From the NCBI GenBank assembly GCA_036768485.1, contig JAVLUZ010000141.1, forward strand, positions 5,903,349-5,967,348: 64,000 nt of DNA, read 5' to 3'. Origin of the DNA: Mermis nigrescens. Lineage: Eukaryota; Nematoda; Enoplea; Mermithida; Mermithidae. The translations under genes were made by a program, and so were the position numbers. The notes beneath the pieces are model-generated. The model made no database searches, was not told the DNA's origin, and was given only the letters and a program-made list of their open reading frames with translations. This document shows, piece by piece, positions 47,576 to 63,142 of this stretch (its first letter is position 1; the number at the start of each line of letters is the position of its first letter).

Positions 47576-47767
47576 GTGGTATGGCGATGAAAACACCATT
47601 TTTCGACGTTTCTCATCAAGCACTATCCATTGGCATCAAAAAATTGCGAAAAACATGACAAAACTTTCAAAAATTGAATTCTGGGGGTATTTTGATTTCT
47701 GGGGGGGATATTTTGGTTTCTGGGGGGCATACCCCCCAAACCCCCCACGCTCAGGTGTGGTAAGACA

Positions 47768-49496
47768 CCGTCAATAAATGAGAGGATTTCCTAAATTGCT
47801 GCAGTGCGACAGGATAAATTAGTAAAATTTGTTTTTGGACTATTGATTTTTGACTCGTCATCATTTTTAAACAACAGAACACACACGCGCGTTCTAAACT
47901 TTCCTGTAGACGTAATTTCCAGAAATTAATTTACATCCGTATTTTCGATACTGTCGCCCTCTGCTACCTAGTTTGAGCATTCTGAGCACGATTCATAAAC
48001 AAGCTGGTTCTTATCATTTTTAATTTACGATTTAAGATATCTTATAAACTGTATGCTCAAATTACAACGTTTAAATAAACCATGTTTCTGTCCTTGCAAG
48101 ACACTTCGCTTTTTATATAAATAATTACTCGCGGGGATCACCTGGTGTTTTAGTACTTTTAGAAAACGGTGAGAAATAAGGAAAAGATAACTGGCATGAC
48201 TATTCAGGCACGTAGCTGACCGTCCTATTTTGGGTAACCAACACCAATTTTTTTGGGGGCTAAGCCCAAAAAAGGCCAAAAATAGCACAAATAACGTTTA
48301 AAAAGTCATCTTTTTCAGATTTTTCTGAATTTTAGGGGTCCGAACCCACCTTTTATTCCCCCAGAGATACGTGTCTGTGACTAGCACGGAAATTGAAGTT
48401 GCTGCTAGGAAGGCATTAGCACCAAACTCGTACATTAACTAAAATTTACAACATTGATAAAAACAATAAACACAGATGTAAGTCCAAATATTGAAACCGG
48501 GCCCACGTCATAAGTAGTTTGGTCCATATCTTACAGAGTAGTGAGGTAAAAAAATTATATTAAATTTTTGCTTTATTCATCCTGATTTTAAGTGACTTCC
48601 AAAAAATTTAACACCTAAATATAAATTCTTCTAATGATGCAACGTGCTTAAAATAGTTAGACCACGGAAAAAAAGTTATTTTCATTGATTTATTGCCTGC
48701 TTGTACATGAAGAATAGTTAGCGACTAGACCAAAACATCAAACAATGTCTTTTTTAGGACACCATGTAAATGTTTACGGTCCAACAATATGTATAGAATG
48801 CTTCAATGTAAAGCCTTCAATAAATGAGAAAAAAGCGATTGATAATCTTACATTCTAATTAATTTAATAAAAATCGTCGCACAAATTTCTCTTGTCCATC
48901 TAGATTTTTAGATCACCGAGACACATGCAAAAATTTCACAAAAAAATAAATAAACAAGAAATATGGAGAAGAAAATGAACAAAAAAATAAAAATGATATG
49001 AGAGAGCTGTTGACAAGATTTAAAAAAATTTTGTTCATAAAATAGTTTTCCAATTTTTATGTTTATACTTTGTGCAATGAGAGAAAAATTTCTGGCGATC
49101 AGTTTCCTATAAAAATCTGGTTTACAAACGTCCGCACAGCGGAAAAGTTAAATCCTTGCGTTACCGTTATTTTCGCAAAGTTAAAATAACCGTCAAACAG
49201 CAATAGAATTCTAGAGTCGAAAAAATTTTTCAAAAAAGGCTCTTTGGGCTAAAAAACCATAAGTACACGTCAAAAACACTCTTTTTTGACGTTTCATATG
49301 GTGTTCGTTCTTTCTGGAAATAATACAAAAAATTTCGAAAAATTTTAAAAAACTGAGTAATTTGAACAAAATATAGTCAAATAATGATTATACAGCACGA
49401 AGCGCCAAAAATTGACACTTTCGAGCCACATTTTAGATAAAAGTTCTTAAGTTTTTTTATGATTTTTAAGGAAATTCAACAATACGGGGTCAGTAC
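47768..49496. other. Intergenic DNA
   Basis: No gene recognised. Short blocks with GAAGCGCC or GCGCC words (about 49400) resemble others at 43275 and 51075, hinting at an old dispersed repeat that I cannot delimit. Confidence 0.35.
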
Positions 49497-49764
49497 CACA
49501 CAAGGGCGTGAGGGGGGGGGTTTGGAAGGGTATGCCCCCAGAAGTTAAAATACCTCCTCGCTCCAGAAATCAAAATACCCCCCCCCAGAATTTAAATTTT
49601 GAATTTTTTTTTGCTTTTTCAGTGAATTTTTGATGTCATTGGATAGTAATCGATGAGAAACGTCAAAAAATGGTAGTTTTTTCGCCGTACGACCACTTTT
49701 AAGACCATTTTTTGACTTTTGAAATTTTTTTCACCCCCTAGAATTTCGGTGCTGCTCACCTATG
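49497..49764 (+). mobile_element. hAT-like MITE family A
   Basis: Begins CACACAAGGGCGTGAGG and ends GCTGCTCACCTATG. Flanks GTCAGTAC and GTCAGCAC agree at 7 of 8. Confidence 0.9.
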
Positions 49765-49772
49765 GTCAGCAC

Positions 49773-53016
<3,244 letters not shown>

Positions 53017-53057
53017 GTGTATGTATTATACTAGGAAAAATCTACCTAAAGTCGCAA

Positions 53058-53157
53058 NNNNNNNNNNNNNNNNNNNNNNNNNNNNNNNNNNNNNNNNNNN
53101 NNNNNNNNNNNNNNNNNNNNNNNNNNNNNNNNNNNNNNNNNNNNNNNNNNNNNNNNN
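53058..53157. other. Assembly gap, 100 N
   Basis: Exactly 100 N. The base run before it, CTAGGAAAAATCTACCTAAAGT, belongs to the inner part of a CTAG unit, so the gap lies within a repeat. Confidence 1.
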
Positions 53158-53710
53158 AACAAAGCGACAAGTAAGCATCTATGTTTTACTTTATCAATTT
53201 ACAGCACCTTATTATTGTATTTGAAAATTTTTGAAACAACCATAAACTTTTCATATTTCTGGATCTTTTGTAGTACTTTGCCCAATATCAGCGTCCTTTA
53301 AACGGACTTTTCTTTTGTGGTTTGACTTAATATGAAATAAATGAAAAATAGAGCACAGTAGTCCATATAGAAGAGCAGACCAACATTAATAATAAAAATA
53401 TAATTTTGAAGGGTCGTGTCAAGTTGCTAATTATTTTATAATAAAAAACTACCAAAAAGCCACTAGTTGTGACTTCTACTTAAGGAGACTGTTTTTCTCC
53501 CATGTAACATATTACATTGAAAACTGATAATATAATATAACAACATGTTCTTTGAACAAAAATATCTTGCTTCTGCATTACTTTTTCTTTTGAAATTCAC
53601 TAATTCATGACAATCAAAATACTTGGTTTAATGGACAGACCATATAATATTACTCTTTTCTATACTGTGTCATAGATGAGGGTGTTTTGGTAAGGTAAAG
53701 TAATATTATA
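53158..53710. other. Intergenic DNA after the gap
   Basis: No recognised feature. Confidence 0.35.
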
Positions 53711-55907
53711 CAGTAGCAAAGAAAAATGATCCGATGGAATAAAAAGGACGAATATACGTGGAATTAAGCATCATTAAGGACATAAAAGGAGTGGACTATG
53801 GAAAAGTTGTCTTTGCATCCGTGTTAAAGTTGTAAAAGTATATTCTACGGCTTCTGGAAAAAATGCGCCTTCACAAAACATCACTGGCTCAGAAAAAGAG
53901 ATTATGAGGTAGCTTTATGTGTTTTAACCTTTTACAGGCCAACGTTCCCAATCGGGAACATATTTTCAAAATTTTTTTGCAAAACAACTACACATCTTAT
54001 TTAAATAAGACTTGTTTTGGATGATAAACAAGATGTTTGCTCATCCTGTGAGAGCAATTTCAAAACTTAATTATGAGTATGTGCTATGCTACACTGTCTT
54101 AAGTAAGACAAAAATAGCGAAAGTTTGTCTTGTGTTGAAATTTGTATATTGTCAATCGACATACAAAATTTTTGAGCCAAATGTCAAGCCGTCATGTTTG
54201 CAGAGGTTTTTTGATCATTTTGGTATGTTATTCGTTTTTATTTAGTAGTTCATCAAAAGTTATGGTTAGTTTTATATTGATGTTCCCGTTTGAGAACGTT
54301 GGTTCCTAGGAGAGCAAAAACATTTAATTCCTGGAAAGAGAACAAAATCTATGGGGCAGCATATGTTACCTCGGCTGTGCTCTTTAGTGACCTCTCATGC
54401 ATTCCTTCAATTTTCTAAGGCTCCACAAGCATCCTGGTATGACTCCAATGCACATATTCAAAACATTAAATGCAGGTTTATGGGATTCGTTACTTGATTC
54501 TACGTGTCACGATTACACAAACAATGTAGCTCTTGATTTCTAGTGGTTTTTAGGCAAAAATTCAAGTGTTTCTGTAAATAATTTTAGGTTCTTTTGCAGA
54601 AATTACGTGCTCTACCTTACTTTGCTTTATTTTTCTTACTATAACTTACAGAGCCATGAATCTATAGAGGCTTAGAGACACATTTTCTTGAATTCATGCA
54701 CAATATCATGTGTTTTTGATCTGTAGAAATTGCACTGTACTTTATCAAACTTTATATAACTACTGATTTCTAACATTTTTTAATAGCCCAGAAGCATGCT
54801 AGCAGCATAACTAAACTTTGAGTTTAAGTTTATCGGACTATCGATAACAACTGCGGATAGGTAAATGTCCGAATGAGTATTATGACTCACTTTTATTCAC
54901 CGTAAAATTTTACTTATTGTAAATTGAATGAAATTGCCAAATTGACTATATTACGCCCTGACTTCCTGTTATTTCCCGAATCTTGATTCATGGTTTCTAA
55001 CTATTAGTATACCGAAATACGTCGATGTAGTAGTAAATAGCTCTGAGATCACAGGCATTAGCTCAACAGCGTAGAAATGAGAAAAATCAATAAATTTTTA
55101 AAAATCCAGAAAAAAACGAAATACAGATTATAGCTCAATAATAGTTTTTTACTTATCTTAGCTAGACATTATTTAATGTTATCTAGAAAGCAGGCAAATC
55201 TAATAAAAAACAAATATAAAGTTACAGTGTCTATTGAAAGTTTCTTGGTTTTCTGAGGTTTATGGTTCCCATAAGGTTTCAAAAAATCAAAACTACACCC
55301 TTGTAGGCTCTCTATTTAACAATTTGACACTTCAGATTACTTGTGTCATCAATGTTTGTAGCAGATTGCTTTAATCTTATATGTTTTGCGAAACATAACA
55401 GAACATGGAATTTGGCAAAAATGATCCCCAAGAAGCCAACGTTCCCAAATGAGAACAATATGAACAACATGATAGAGAGGAGAGCTTTCGCTCTGGTTTT
55501 TTGCATACAGTCTTACATTTTACAGATTTGGAACATATTATGATTGCATTGCTGTAGCACATCTGCATCATAGAGCGTACTTCAAAAGGTTAATACTCAA
55601 TTTAGTTTCTTGTCAATTTCAAGTATCTCGTTCAATATATAACGAATATTTACTTAATCGTTCATAGCTTTATAAATGAATTATGACATGCACACTATGT
55701 TGTCAATTGCTGCCCCATATCAGTGCGTGCCATGCTCGCGGAAGAATGCGCATTTCTTTTCTAGGAATAAGATGGTCAGGTTATTTATTTTTAGGTCGGA
55801 GGCGCAGCTCTCTGTGCAGGCCGCAGAATATACTTCGATTTTTTGATGCTGACTAATTCCAAGTATATTGGTCCCATTTGTTCCATCGGAGCATTTGTCC
55901 TTCCTAG
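53711..55907. mobile_element. Diverged CTAG-family ends around a 2-kb segment
   Basis: AGTAGCAAAGAAAAATGATCCG at the left and a shortened inverse unit (55819-55907, ending CTAG then TA) at the right. The interior is mainly a TTAA-flanked element (53928-55589). The right unit also serves as the outer end of the arm that starts at 55908. Confidence 0.55.
53928..55589. mobile_element. piggyBac-like TTAA element, non-autonomous
   Basis: TTAA|CCTTTTACAGG on the left (TTAA 53924-53927) and CTTCAAAAGG|TTAA on the right (TTAA 55590-55593). The terminal match is only CCTTTT. A subterminal word occurs three times: AACGTTCCCAATCGGGAAC (53941-53959), its inverse at 54282-54300 and a variant at 55438-55456. 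Such repeated internal palindromes next to the ends fit piggyBac-type elements. No transposase. Confidence 0.5.
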
Positions 55908-57590
55908 TACCCTGCTTAATTAGCAAGATTGGTGTAAATCAGTTAGCAATTCCGAGAACATACGGTAACATGCCACAATAAGGACAGCAGTCCAAGAGTG
56001 CGAAAAACAAGACTGTTGTTCTTAAGATAAGCATTATCTTTTTTTAAATTAGACAACCCTACCTTTCTTCAACAGGTTAAATGTTTTCAGCATAAACTTT
56101 ACGCTACTACTGGGTGTCAAGAACACTTGCATTCAGATTCATAATCCTGACGTTACAAGCGTTTGAAAAAATTAAGCTTTTTGCATTGGCTCTATAACTA
56201 AAGTTAAGCTTTATTGTTGACTTTACACAACTACTGAGTGTAACGAAAGCATACAATCATATTCGTCATCCTAGCATTACAAAACATATTTTGAAAAAAA
56301 TTCACGTTTTGCAACTCTCTGGAAGTAAATAAATTTGTTGTTTAAGCTTTTCACAATTAATGGGTGTAGAGAAAAGTAATAGTCAGATTCGTAATTCTGA
56401 GGCTACATAAAAGATTATGAAAAATACATAAAGCCTCCGGAACGCTATATAACTAAAATAAATTTTCGGTGTGATGTTTACAACCAACTGTGCGTAAAGA
56501 AGATTTTAGTCGGATAAATTAACTCTTTACAATAGTCTGAAGACAAATAAATATTAGATGCAAACCACTTTACACCACAGTTGCGTGTAAAAAAAGGCGC
56601 TCAACTGACGCATGACATTGACCCCCTTGGAAAATACTTTATTTTTATTCTATTCGACTTATCCCGGCTTCTGAAAGGAGACATTTGCGAACAAGAAAAG
56701 GGACTAAAATGAATTTTTCCACCATCCACCACATTTTAAATTTAAAAATCTGAACCTAACTTCCATAGAGTGAAAGAAATTCGGTTTGAGTAAGTTTGTA
56801 GCCTTTAAATTTTAGTGCCTTTGTGTATGAAAACTTCTGTTCCGCATCCTATTTGAGATATTCACCAATCATTGAAGGGAAAAACGTGTTTTTTTTGCAA
56901 ATTTTACACACACCTCCATAAGTAACTCAATGTTAAGTCTTTTAAGACGCGGTCTGCTCCGACATGTAGCCGTTAAAACGTACTTTATTACTATTTCATT
57001 AAACCTGTCCTGACTCATAACCGTATATTATGGCGGAGAAATCAGGCAAAACCTTTTTTACACATTACGTTAGAATGTAAATTTTGAGCCTCTATACGTA
57101 ACTCCGTATTGAGTGTAGCAAAGCTTGCTGGTAAGCCGAAACTAGCCTGAGTCGGCAAAATGCATGCCAGAATGTGTTTTTTTACCCTCAGGCTCTTAAC
57201 ACTCTTTACACTCCCCCTTAGAAATAAATCGCTTTTCAAAAATAAAAACGGGGTTTTGAGCCAAATCAATTGTCTACATTAAAAAAAACGGACTAAACAA
57301 ATGCAAAACTGAGCTAGAAAGTTCCGATAAGCGGTCAACATTTTAAAAAAATACATGTTATAACGTTACAATAAAACTTTATGCGCTCTTAGCTAATCGG
57401 ACAAAATTTATAAAAGAAAGAAAAAACGGGAGCATAACCATTTTTTATTATCTATCATTAAAAAAACCGCATTACAATACAAAAGTGTCCCAGTTTTGCT
57501 GTAGGGGGAAGAGGGGAGCAGTCACCTTTTAGGGGGTCAAAGTATATTATAGGTACGCGCTAACGCGCTAGCTATGATAGATAATGCAGC
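55908..57590 (-). repeat. Left arm of giant element C (GTGTAAA family)
   Basis: Starts TACCCTGCTTAATTAGC next to CTAG, the inverse of the border at 62250. It runs through GTGTAAAG-bearing sub-units to TATTATAGGTACGCGCTAACG at 57547, the inner end seen in the centre of element A. Confidence 0.8.
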
Positions 57591-57688
57591 TCAATAAGTT
57601 AATCTCTTCTCTGCTCAGCATGTAGCACGATAAAGATTATGCCTTTAAAACATATACATACCTAACTAGGATACCATACAATGTACAT

Positions 57689-58271
57689 ATGCAACTTCAA
57701 TTGTACATTCTTTGGGCCGTCCGTTCGAACGGACATTCATTCTTGTGTCCTGCATTAGATGGTGCAACAAAAAATCAGACTACTTTGACCATAAGGAATC
57801 AGAATATTAGAAATTTATTTGATGTAATTCACTCTCTTATACTCCGTTTAGCCCATATTTGCGGGTTAAAAATTTTTGATGCCTATTTGAAATCAAACCA
57901 CATGGTGTCTAAAAAGATGAAGTACCTATTAATTGTTTTAATTTAAGGACAGTTTGAAATATGATTTGTCTGATTACAGATAAGCAATGGTTCTGACGGG
58001 GTCTAACCAGATTCCAAAAGACTCCAGAACTTTAATACTTTTTCGTTTTGAGGGCATCGTCGGAGCCGATCGAAAGCTCGATAAGCAGAGTCGAAAAAGT
58101 GTTTTTTCCCTTATGATCAGTTTACTGGCATTTTTTATCGTAGTGGATTCTTACCTATATCTAATAATACAAAAATTTACGAATATTCCGATACGAAAAA
58201 TCGAATTTCAAAACTTAATATGTTTATCTGAAAAATGTGTTTCACCTATACTGCACTATATGCTTCCATAG
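57689..58271 (+). other. Cargo ORFs upstream of the lone PAN exon
   Basis: A 94-codon frame (57987-58271) has a strong hydrophobic segment (SLMISLLAFFIVVDSYLYLI) preceded by basic residues KLDKQSRK, as in a signal anchor, and then a CLSEKC pair. It is in the same frame as the PAN exon but separated by two stops and no clear intron. It could be the N-terminal membrane exon of this protease family; the other copies do not confirm it. Confidence 0.35.
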
Positions 58272-58331
58272 CTTTGCAAAAAAAACAATGCGATGATAAT
58301 AGTTTTTCTATTAAGGTAGAATTATATCAAC

Positions 58332-58659
58332 ATGTCATCAGCAGACTCCGGCAAACTCGACTCATTGTTTAACGAGGCTCAAGTTTTGCAATACCCCTTA
58401 TTGGGACGAGAAGGGGAGCTGTGCTTCTTTGATGCAGATCAAGGATTACATGTTCAAGATCCACTGTACATAACGAGCAACTTGATCAATCTCCAACAAT
58501 GCGTACTTCTTTGTCTCAAAGTCGCTTTATGCTTATCGGGCAACTTTTTAGAAATCCTCGATTCGCAAAATATTTGCATGCTTCATTCGAGCAATGCAAA
58601 TGCGTTCAACACAGCGATTGCACCCAACTCAATGAGTTTTGAATTCAAGTGCACACAAA
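58332..58659 (+). pseudogene. Lone PAN/apple exon, third family copy
   Basis: Encodes a domain about two thirds identical to exon 1 of the 9159 gene (NLINLQQCVLLCLKVALCLS is nearly unchanged). It ends at the same donor, CAA A|GTTAGT. The frame is intact, but no protease exons follow within the remaining 5.3 kb; instead the right palindrome arm begins. So it is a truncated gene copy, or an exon carried as cargo between the arms. Confidence 0.65.
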
Positions 58660-58664
58660 GTTAG

Positions 58665-59411
58665 TTATGGTTCCACACAGATGAATATGTGGACGCTTGG
58701 CCTATGCATGCATGGTTAACAACCACATACTGGAGGTCTATTAGGTCAAATGTTTGCGAAAAATCGTTTAGATAACGTTCAAACTTAAATTCACTAGGAG
58801 TGTAGCAGATATGTTTAGCTCTTAGTGTCCTGGTACGCGAAGCCATAATTAAGGAGAAAATGTTTGAAAATTATCAATGGTAAAAAGCCATCAACGCAAT
58901 TTTTCTGTTTCAATAAATCAAAAGCAATTGTCAAAAATAAAATTTTGAAGTGTTTCAGAGGGAGTTTTTGAACTTAAGACTCGCGAACACCTAGGACTCC
59001 ATATTTAACACATGATTGGCTTGGGGTCAGCCTGATCGCAGGCGGGATTCGCTGAAGAGCAGAACTCAGCTAAAAAACCCACGAAAAACATCAATACAAT
59101 GGATAACTTTCTAGTTCACAAGTGATGGTCAATTCTAGGCACTTCTGTTGAGAAGTTTTATTTCATCCCTTTTTAGCATGCATGTAATAATCATAATGTC
59201 TTGATCACTTGTCATCATAGGTATGTTAGTAGTTAGTACGTACCTGTAATACACTTGGGTACCCATTACATAAGAGTAACCCCCTACAGCTATAATGGGA
59301 CAGAGCTACGGCATTTTAAAGATGAGTAATAAAAATATAATGTTTATGTGTTTTTGTTTACACATAATAATAAGCTTATAATGAGAATGTAAAGCTTTGG
59401 CGGAACGTTAT
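58665..59411. other. Segment between PAN exon and right arm
   Basis: At 59209-59290 a second, diverged inner arm end appears (CATCATAGGTATGTTAG, then TTGGGTACCC). Otherwise no feature. Confidence 0.4.
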
Positions 59412-62259
59412 AAGATCATAGGTAGCGCGTTAGCGCGTACCTACCTATACTTGGGTACCCCTAACTAGTGTTGTAAAAGATATCTTTATCTTTATCTTTT
59501 TAGCGAGTAAAAGATAAAGATAAAGATATCTTTATCTTTATCTTGACAATTTTTTATCTTTATCTTTATCTTTATCTTTTGGAAAAATCACAGGCTATCT
59601 TTATCTTTATCTTTATCTTTTTGATAAGAATTTATCTTGCAAAAAAGATAAAGTATGTACATAAGTTAGCACTTAATCCAAAATTCAGGTTTGACGTAAA
59701 ATACATTTAGGCGCATTCAAGTTTTATTGTAATACAAGAAAAGAAAATAAAATTATATGGCATGCGGCCCAAACTAATGCCTGTATATCAGTCTAAGTAA
59801 GCGGGAGTGATACCGATCTAAGCGGGAATACTACTACTAGCACCCACGTTAATCTCAGTCCAAGTCTAGAAAACGTTGAGAAGTTTGAAAACATCAACAT
59901 CTGTTGCAACTCTACTTTGTACAGGCGTAAAGAGCAGGGTTTTGATGCTTGTGAAAAGAAAGAATTGACTTGCTGTCTGCCAGCAGTAGTAGTACGCGGG
60001 TCAGTCAGATACCGCGGGTAAACCCCCAAACCTACAATGTGTGTGCTTAATGCCTATCACCTCTTTGATCTCAGATGTAAAAATTAGGGCATTCAGTTGG
60101 CTAATTTACATCACCCTCTCTCGTTTATTGCACATCACAAACATCATTCTCCTGGGTCCAGGCGACCATATTTAAATATGTACACTTTATCTTTATCTTC
60201 ATCTTTATCTTTTGATTCCTTTATCTTGCAAATTATCTTTATCTTCATCTTTCTTAATTTTTTATCTTTATTTTTATCTTTATCTTTATCTTCTAGATTT
60301 TAAAATTTCAACTTTATCTTTATCTTCTATCTTGCAAAAATCCTTATATTTTACAACACTACCCCTAACATATGAGCTCTCGTACAGGGATCTGGGAAGT
60401 GCGCTTTTTCAATCGATAGTGAATAAAAAATGTGCCCTTTTTGCTTTTATTTACACTCAATATTGGCTGTGTAAAGAAGGCGTAAAATTTTGGCGTAACG
60501 TTATGACATACATATTGCAAACTTAAGCGGGTTTTTTTCGACTCCACGTGCACAACTCAATATTAAAGCCTCAAACAATTTAGTAAGAATTGTAGATGAA
60601 GAAATTCTCCAGATGGTACTTTTTTTGTTTCTTGAATTTCTCATTAGCTCTTGAGGCGGAGTGTCAAAGTTATGAAAATATGCGCGTGTAAAGACAAATT
60701 AGGTCGCTTTTTTGCCTTTTTGATGTCTGCCAACAAGTCCGGTTATGAGTTGCAAGAAATTTGTTCTAATATAAATGTACATCGGCGTAAGGGCTACTAC
60801 TCGCCGCTTATCAGCAAACTTTTGTACTCTCAATACGGAGTCAGATCAACGGGTTTGAATTTTACACTCCAGCGGTTGGTGTAAAAAACAGATTTTGTCT
60901 ACGATTTCTCCGCTAATTTCTTCGGCTATAAGTCATGATAAATCGAATTAAAACAAGTACGTTTTTAGGGATACATGTCGTAGCAAACTGCGTTCAAAAA
61001 AATGAATATTAAGTTACTTATGGATGTGTAAATTTCGAAATTAGCGGGTGTAGGATAGGGCAAAAACACGTTTTAATCCCTTTTGTGATTGGTCAATATG
61101 TCACGTATCTTGCGAAACTGAAGTTTTCCACACACAAACGTACTACAATTCTAAGGCTACAAACTCGCCCAAACTGAATTACTTTATACTCAATGGGAAG
61201 TTAGGTTGAGATTTTTAAAGTTTGCAATGTGGTGGATAGTGGAGAATTACCTTTTTGCCCATTTTTTTGTTCGCCATCTTTCTCCTTTTAGAAATCGGGA
61301 TAAGTCGAATAGAATAAAAACGTACATTTCTACGGGTACGCGTAACAGCTAACTGTGTTTATTTACATCCATATTTAGCTTTTTCGAGAGGTGTAGAGTC
61401 TTTTTTGAGGTGTTTTTGTCTTATTTTTCTGCCAAATTCTCCGATTATGAGTCTGAAGATGACCTGAAGTCTAAAAATGTACCAGAAATCTGACGTAATA
61501 GGTTAGTTGGGCGCGTTTGTGTACGCTCTACAGTGTTGTAAAGTGGTTTACATCTGATATTTATTTGTCTTCAGGCCATTGTGAAGACCTAATTTTTCCA
61601 TAAATGTTGATCGTAATATCAAAGTAATACCAGAATTTTGTATCCGACTAAAATCTTCTTTACAGTCGGTCGCTGTGTAAAGTGACACTGAAAATTAACT
61701 TCATTTCTGAAGCCTTGCTGAAGCCTATCTTTTCAAAATGTTTCGTGTAACGTCAGAAATTACGAATCTGACCGTTCGCTTCCTCTACACTCAGTAATTG
61801 TGTAAGGCTTGCACTATTTATTTATTGTTAATGTGTTACGTTTACACCGCTGATTTATTTTATTTCAAGCGAGTAGCAAAACGTGACTTTTTTAAATATG
61901 TTCCGTAAGGTAAGGATTACGAATTTGACTGTATATTTTCTTTACAACAGATAGTTGTGTAAAGTTTACACTAAAGATTTATTTTAATTTAAAAGCGTTG
62001 CAGAAGCCTAATTTTTTCAAAGTTTTCCATGCAACTTTTTAATTAAATATCTGAGTGTAAGTGTTCTTTGCACCCAGTAGTTGCGTAAAGTTTATGCTGA
62101 AAACATTTGATCTGCTTAAATAAGGAAAGCTTGTCTTGTTTTAAAAGATAATGCTGTTGTTCAGAACGATATTGTTTTTCGCATTCTTTGGCTGTTGTCA
62201 TTATTTTGTTTGTGTTTACTGACTGATTTACTCAAATCGTGCTAATTAAAAGTATGGTA
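59412..62259 (+). repeat. Right arm of giant element C (GTGTAAA family)
   Basis: Inner end GATCATAGGTAGCGCGTTAG at 59412; outer end AAATCGTGCTAATTAAAAG just before TA/CTAG at 62258. Interrupted by a hAT-like element (59466-60361). GTGTAAA palindromes are clear at 61675, 61795 and 61958. Confidence 0.8.
59466..60361. mobile_element. hAT-like element filled with GATAAA/TTTATC words
   Basis: Perfect 13-bp inverted ends TAGTGTTGTAAAA and a perfect 8-bp duplication CCCCTAAC (59458-59465, 60362-60369). 896 bp, no transposase. Both ends carry long runs of TTATCTTTATC and its inverse (59481-59650 and 60183-60345), which would be dense subterminal binding sites or a hairpin. Confidence 0.9.
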
Positions 62260-62375
62260 CTAGCATAGAAAAATGCTCCGATGGAACAAAAACAGCAAAT
62301 ATACATAGGATTTCGGAAGATTAAACATGTGAAAGAAGGGGACTATGAAAAAGCTGCCTTTAGTCTGTTTTTTTA
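62260..62375 (+). repeat. Outer CTAG unit of element C, right end
   Basis: CTAGCATAGAAAAATGCTCCG to GGGGACTATGAAAAAGCTGCC; inverse partner at 55819-55907. Confidence 0.7.
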
Positions 62376-62519
62376 AACCCAGTGCATGGATCCGCTCAAA
62401 AAACGAACATCCTTGTTACTAAAGCGTTCGATTTTACCCATGCTCGACGGTGTTGCTAGCAAATTTTTTTATTGATATGGCGTGAGTAGTATAGCCTGTC
62501 ACTCTGGGGGCAACGTTAT

Positions 62520-63095
62520 AACATAGCCCATGTTATAAGATAGGTGGAACTGGGTTCGGGAACTTTTTTCCTGTGTTATAGTATAGGCGGCCGTGGTAGG
62601 CAGTTGGAAAATGGGGGTAAAAACGTGCGCCCTGGCCCGGGGAGTGTGCGCCCTGCCCCATGTTATAGTGTAGGAGGGGGAGAGGTGCGCCCTGAGTGCG
62701 CCCTGGGTTGGGAATGGGGTAAATAAGCCTAAGGGGATCGTCTCCTAAGCCTAAGAGGAGCAGTCCTTGGGTAGTTCGGGAACTTGAAGTTCGGGAACTA
62801 TGTAAGCCTAAGGGGAGCCAGCTGCTCCCTACACGGTGCAAGGAAAAAAGAAATAAATTTGCTTGGATTTCTCGAATATATGTAGCTGCTACAACCATGT
62901 GAGATGGGTTTTAATGCGACTACAGCGCCGTCTTTTTCATAAGTATGAGTCATGATTGTTCCTGAACTTGAAGTTCGGGAACTTTGTGAAAAGGTGTCCC
63001 AAAAGTGCCGCAAAGGCCTAGAAGTGGCGCATAAGCGCCGCCAATGCCCATAAGCGCCGCCAAGGTCCAAAAAGGGTCTATAAGCGCCGCTAAAA
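62520..63095. repeat. GC-rich mosaic of short repeats
   Basis: GTGCGCCCTG occurs four times (62627-62705). TGTTATA followed by an AGG-rich word occurs three times (62530, 62573, 62652). AGTTCGGGAACT occurs in a palindromic pair (62772-62800) and again at 62974. AAGCGCCGC occurs several times (63030-63090). Frames across it are low-complexity and not gene-like. Confidence 0.6.
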
Positions 63096-63142
63096 GCGCT
63101 ACTGACTGTCTCACTGCAGAATAAACTTTTATTTGGTTAGCT

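Larger units (their letters stand above)
43597..47759 (-). mobile_element. Family A MITE interrupted by a hAT transposon and by a second MITE
   Basis: The MITE starts CATA at 43597-43600, continues at 47233-47308 and again at 47584-47759, ending GCTCAGGTGTG. Its own 8-bp duplication GTAAGACA is seen at 43589-43596 and 47760-47767, 4.2 kb apart because of the two later insertions. Confidence 0.88.

Noticed and set aside
57987..58271. CLSEKC after a membrane segment, reminiscent of the start of M13 (neprilysin) peptidases
   Set aside because: The following M13 sequence is absent, and the frame leads instead to a PAN exon; two cysteines are not enough.
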